Below, one piece after another: positions 60,862 through 64,000 of a stretch of 64,000 bases of DNA. The position numbers and the translations under genes were made by a program. The DNA is from Tritrichomonas musculus (Eukaryota; Parabasalia; Tritrichomonadida; Tritrichomonadidae): assembly GCA_039105265.1 (NCBI GenBank), contig JAPFFF010000009.1, positions 2,604,001-2,668,000 on the forward strand, in the 5' to 3' direction. Position 1 is the stretch's first letter. Every line of letters starts with the position of its first letter. The notes beneath the pieces were generated by a model. It did not search any database. It worked only from the letters and a program-made list of their open reading frames with translations, and had not been told where the DNA came from.

Positions 60862-63417
60862 CTACTCATCTTCATCATGAAGAAGGAAAGGTGGTTTATC
60901 GACCAATTCAGGAATAACACGCTCAGCAGCTATATTTAGATATATTGGAATAGTTGATACATAACCACCAAATATTTGAGTTGTTGGTAAATCGCCTGTT
61001 GTCATATCATGCAAGTAAACATAGTTTGTCACCAGCATTGGAGGATTAATAAATATAATTAATGCAGCAAAAGCTGGTGTGAATTCATCACTTCCAAGTT
61101 TTCCTTTATTTGGAGGGTAATCATTTTCGAGGAATAATTGAAAATTAGTTAGAGCTAGCGAAATTAAGTCAACTTTTCTCATTAATGAAGGTTCAACAAA
61201 CGCTTCAGTCATTGTTTCAATAATGTCTCTTTTTTCAATGCCAACTCTCATTATTTTCGTCATAATATAATGATTCTTATCAAATTCACTAGTTTTTGAT
61301 TTTGGTGAATTTTGATTAGGTAGTGGTTGAGGTTTTTTAGTTCTTGGGAAGTTTTCTTTGATAAAGCTGAGTAAATGAGAACTAGATTCTTTTGAAAATA
61401 GCTCATCATACTCTTTCAGTGACTTTTTCAGTCTTTCTCGTTGTGATGCAAATGTGTAAAGATCTATTTTTTCAGCTAAAACAGCAAAAACAGTTTTTTG
61501 TGGATGTTGAATAAAAGCGAATTCTGGTATTTCACTGAATCTATTGATGGCTGATTTATAATCTGCTACAAATAAATTTGGTGATTTTGTATATTCAAAT
61601 GGCGTTCTTATTGATTTAAATTGAGTAAAAATTTTTTCATTGACTTCTTTTACAATTTGGGTAGATGTAATCTGTTTTTGTGAAGACATATCCAAATAAT
61701 TTAATTTCAATTCAATCGAAGCGAAAGTTGAAAGAGCTTTGATCTTTTTCATTCGTGTAAAAGTTGTACATGAAAGAGCGTCTTGGATGATTTTCGCTTT
61801 GATGCTTTGGTTAGGGAAAAATGTCATCATTTGGTCGAAATTATTCATTCTTTCTGAAAGATATGATATGTCACCACGTCTAACTAAAAATGTATATAAA
61901 AAGTTCTGAACTGTCATATTAGGAGGAGCCTTTTTAAAAATTGGAATCATATCAGCCTTTTGAAGTATATGCCTAATCATCGGTGCAATAAGATATGCCT
62001 GATTTAAAATAGTATGTTCATCAATATTAACTTTTGAAAACTTCGTAGGCCTTGCCTTTGAGTCACAATAAAAATCGATACTTTGAGGTAGACAAAATTT
62101 TGGCGATTTTCCAGTGATATATTTAATTAATTCTGTGTCAAGTGAATTTAATAACTTTGTTTGAAATATTTCTTGTGCATTGTAAATGTCTGAATGACTA
62201 AATAGTTTAAAAGTGTTTGGTATTGGTTCAATACTTTCAAAAGAAATTTCATCATTTTGAAACAAGTCAGCAGGAGTTGACTCAATATGAGGTTCTTTTC
62301 GCTTAGTTGGAGAATCTTCAGCTATACATTCCAAAATTATACTACTATTATCTAAAGAGTTGGAATTGTTATCGCTCATTGTTATTTGATATTCATTTAA
62401 TTCTTGTTGTTCATCTATTTTTTCATCGAAATTTGTAGAGTCCTTGAAAAGATCTGAATACATATTTACTAGTTCTTTGTAACGTGAAGTTTTGGTATTA
62501 TTTGATTTCAGTTGATAATCGCAATTTATGATTGCATCCATAATATCCATTACATGTGTATTTTTATGTTTTATATCAAACATTGTTTTCAAAAAGTTCA
62601 AAGCTTCTTTGGTTGGTTTGCTTGAAAAATGAAAGAATCCAAATGCTTGAGAAGCTATTGGAGATGATAGCGCAATTGTAAAGAAAGAATTAATTAATGT
62701 TCGTAACGGATCAGATGAGCATGCAAGCACAACAAGCATTTCATCTGGAATGAAGTTTTGATACTTCTTCACATTACATCTTATCTTTTGAATTAGAGTT
62801 TTTTTGTCAATATTCCTAATGTTAGTTGTAGGGGATAAAAGTTCGCTAAACGCTGATTGAAAACAAAATTGTGAGAAACGAAGGGAAAATGGAGTGCAAA
62901 ATCCAATTCGAGCTAAATTATCATAAAATTCTTCGCTTACTGATTTTTTTAGACAGCTAAAAAATTTAAAAAAGCTTTTTATTGAATATTCTGTCCAAAA
63001 AAAATTGAAATATGAAGGAATAATTGAGAAAGTTAATAAATCACTAAAAAAACGTTTTTGGTCTTCAATTTTCCGTTTTTCACTTCTAACAGGATTTATA
63101 TCTTGGAATGTTATAACAAAGCGTACAATATTCATGAGAGGTGCTGAAGGGATTGGTGAAGGGATAATTTGATTAGGATCTTTATGGCTGTTAATGCTGG
63201 AAAGCGAATCACTAAGCATGGTAGGGCTAATAATTTTATTGATTAGCAAAAAAAATTTTTTTTGATTTATACGAGATTGATTAAATAAAGAGATGATAAG
63301 ATTGGTTTGGCTTTTAACTGTGATCGATTCTACTTCGTTCATCGAATCTTCTTTATATAGATTAATTTGTGCTTCTCGAAGGCATTTAATGAAATCTAAT
63401 GTAACATAAGATGACAT
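60862..63417 (-). CDS. VPS9-domain protein (putative Rab5-family GEF)
   Basis: This 851-residue protein has a VPS9-type domain at its C-terminus (about residues 700-840). SDEFTPAFAALIIFINPPML matches the core helix, with the conserved Asp and Pro at D777 and P781. FGGYVSTIPIYLNIAAE supplies the conserved Tyr and Thr (Y819, T822) that contact the GTPase switch. VPS9 domains load GTP on Rab5/Rab21-type GTPases in endocytosis. The first 680 residues are helical and divergent, with an acidic Ser/Asn-rich linker at about 330-410. Trichomonads have a family of long VPS9 proteins of this kind. The gene is complete. With the PX protein it represents the endosomal theme in this window. Confidence 0.82.
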   Translation of the reverse strand: MSSYVTLDFIKCLREAQINLYKEDSMNEVESITVKSQTNLIISLFNQSRINQKKFFLLINKIISPTMLSDSLSSINSHKDPNQIIPSPIPSAPLMNIVRFVITFQDINPVRSEKRKIEDQKRFFSDLLTFSIIPSYFNFFWTEYSIKSFFKFFSCLKKSVSEEFYDNLARIGFCTPFSLRFSQFCFQSAFSELLSPTTNIRNIDKKTLIQKIRCNVKKYQNFIPDEMLVVLACSSDPLRTLINSFFTIALSSPIASQAFGFFHFSSKPTKEALNFLKTMFDIKHKNTHVMDIMDAIINCDYQLKSNNTKTSRYKELVNMYSDLFKDSTNFDEKIDEQQELNEYQITMSDNNSNSLDNSSIILECIAEDSPTKRKEPHIESTPADLFQNDEISFESIEPIPNTFKLFSHSDIYNAQEIFQTKLLNSLDTELIKYITGKSPKFCLPQSIDFYCDSKARPTKFSKVNIDEHTILNQAYLIAPMIRHILQKADMIPIFKKAPPNMTVQNFLYTFLVRRGDISYLSERMNNFDQMMTFFPNQSIKAKIIQDALSCTTFTRMKKIKALSTFASIELKLNYLDMSSQKQITSTQIVKEVNEKIFTQFKSIRTPFEYTKSPNLFVADYKSAINRFSEIPEFAFIQHPQKTVFAVLAEKIDLYTFASQRERLKKSLKEYDELFSKESSSHLLSFIKENFPRTKKPQPLPNQNSPKSKTSEFDKNHYIMTKIMRVGIEKRDIIETMTEAFVEPSLMRKVDLISLALTNFQLFLENDYPPNKGKLGSDEFTPAFAALIIFINPPMLVTNYVYLHDMTTGDLPTTQIFGGYVSTIPIYLNIAAERVIPELVDKPPFLLHDEDE

Positions 63418-64000
63418 CTATTTTTTGAGTTCATTTTCTTTTTGAAAATTCAAATATCACAGAAATTTTCAAATCAAATTCAATTTAATTTTAAAAATGA
63501 ACCATTCAACTTGAACGATTCAACTGCAAATAAGAAATTTGAATGTTAAACTTATGAAAAATCGTGTACTTCTTTCTCGTCATGCTGTTTTTAATAAGAA
63601 GATAATACTAATTAGTAATCCAAAAAATCATTACATATTTAATATATAAATATGCAACCAAATGAATTTTTAATTACAGTATTGTATTTTTGTAATGCAA
63701 TAAGATTTCCAAAATATTTATTTCTTTATATAAATATAAATCATTATTATTCCAAAATGCTTTATCATTTAAAAATGTAAATTTAAATTTCAATGATTTG
63801 ATTTATACTTATTTGTATTATTATTCATCAAATAAGTCTTTTATTTTTGATGATATAATAAAATTTTGTCGAATCTTATTTCAAATAAAATAGACATTTT
63901 TTATCAAATTTTAAATACTTTCGGATAATTTTTAATAGGAAAAACTGTTTTCCGTTTCAAAGGTAAATTTTTATGATGTTTCTTCTTTGCTTTTTCGCAA
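63418..64000. other. Upstream region of the VPS9 gene, right window edge
   Basis: This is AT-rich DNA with no gene seen up to the window edge. No clear Inr lies within 30 bases of the VPS9 ATG. Confidence 0.4.

Overview
This window looks like nuclear DNA of a trichomonad parabasalid, most probably Tritrichomonas or a close relative. The sequence is very AT-rich and almost every gene is a single exon. TCA-Py-(T/A) initiator motifs sit 5-30 bases before many start codons, as in the trichomonad Inr promoter. The gene families are trichomonad-typical: a DUF3447/ankyrin and BspA-like leucine-rich repeat pair, an initiator-binding-domain-like protein, Sel1 repeats, NEK, CAMK-like and AGC kinases, and a Maverick polymerase fossil. 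The species call is an inference; nothing was searched.

Layout. 1-1635 is a MATE transporter whose 5' end lies outside the window. About 1.80-3.61 kb holds a broken Maverick/Polinton fossil. PUS10 (-), a NEK kinase (+) and a CAMK-like kinase (+) follow, with a mariner-type miniature element at 7.1-7.3 kb. Next come an alpha-solenoid protein (-) and a 1340-residue beta-propeller/solenoid/proline-rich protein (-). Then there is a small acidic protein (+), an HMG-box protein (+), and three minus-strand genes: Sel1 repeat, PX domain and IBD-like winged helix. From 24.2 to 36.2 kb lies a complete dynein-2 (IFT) heavy chain (+), consistent with a flagellate. A DUF3447/ankyrin plus BspA-LRR gene at 36.7-40.4 kb is split by a stop and a frame change and carries thirteen 17-residue repeats.

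From 40 to 49 kb the DNA is full of mobile-element relics: a TTAA-ended 864-bp element, a divergent pair of unknown genes between long T tracts, and a VIT/VWA protein flanked by two inverted copies of one Mutator-like MITE family, each with a perfect 9-bp target duplication. Then follow a BRD7/9-like bromodomain protein (+), a two-TM protein (-), a zinc alcohol dehydrogenase (-) and an AGC kinase (-). The kinase's 5' end is recovered only by removing a 30-nt intron. A 6.2-kb gene-free, extremely AT-rich stretch (54.6-60.9 kb) contains a 2.2-kb TTAA-ended inverted-repeat element, and the window ends with a VPS9-domain protein (-).

There are no operons; genes are independent units. Functional themes are flagellar transport (dynein-2 and perhaps the propeller protein), kinase signalling, endosomal trafficking (PX, VPS9), and chromatin or transcription (bromodomain, HMG box, IBD-like). 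The most noteworthy observations are the 30-nt intron, the paired Mutator-like MITEs around the VWA gene, two TTAAGGG-ended elements, and a marked rise in GC toward the 3' ends of three long genes.
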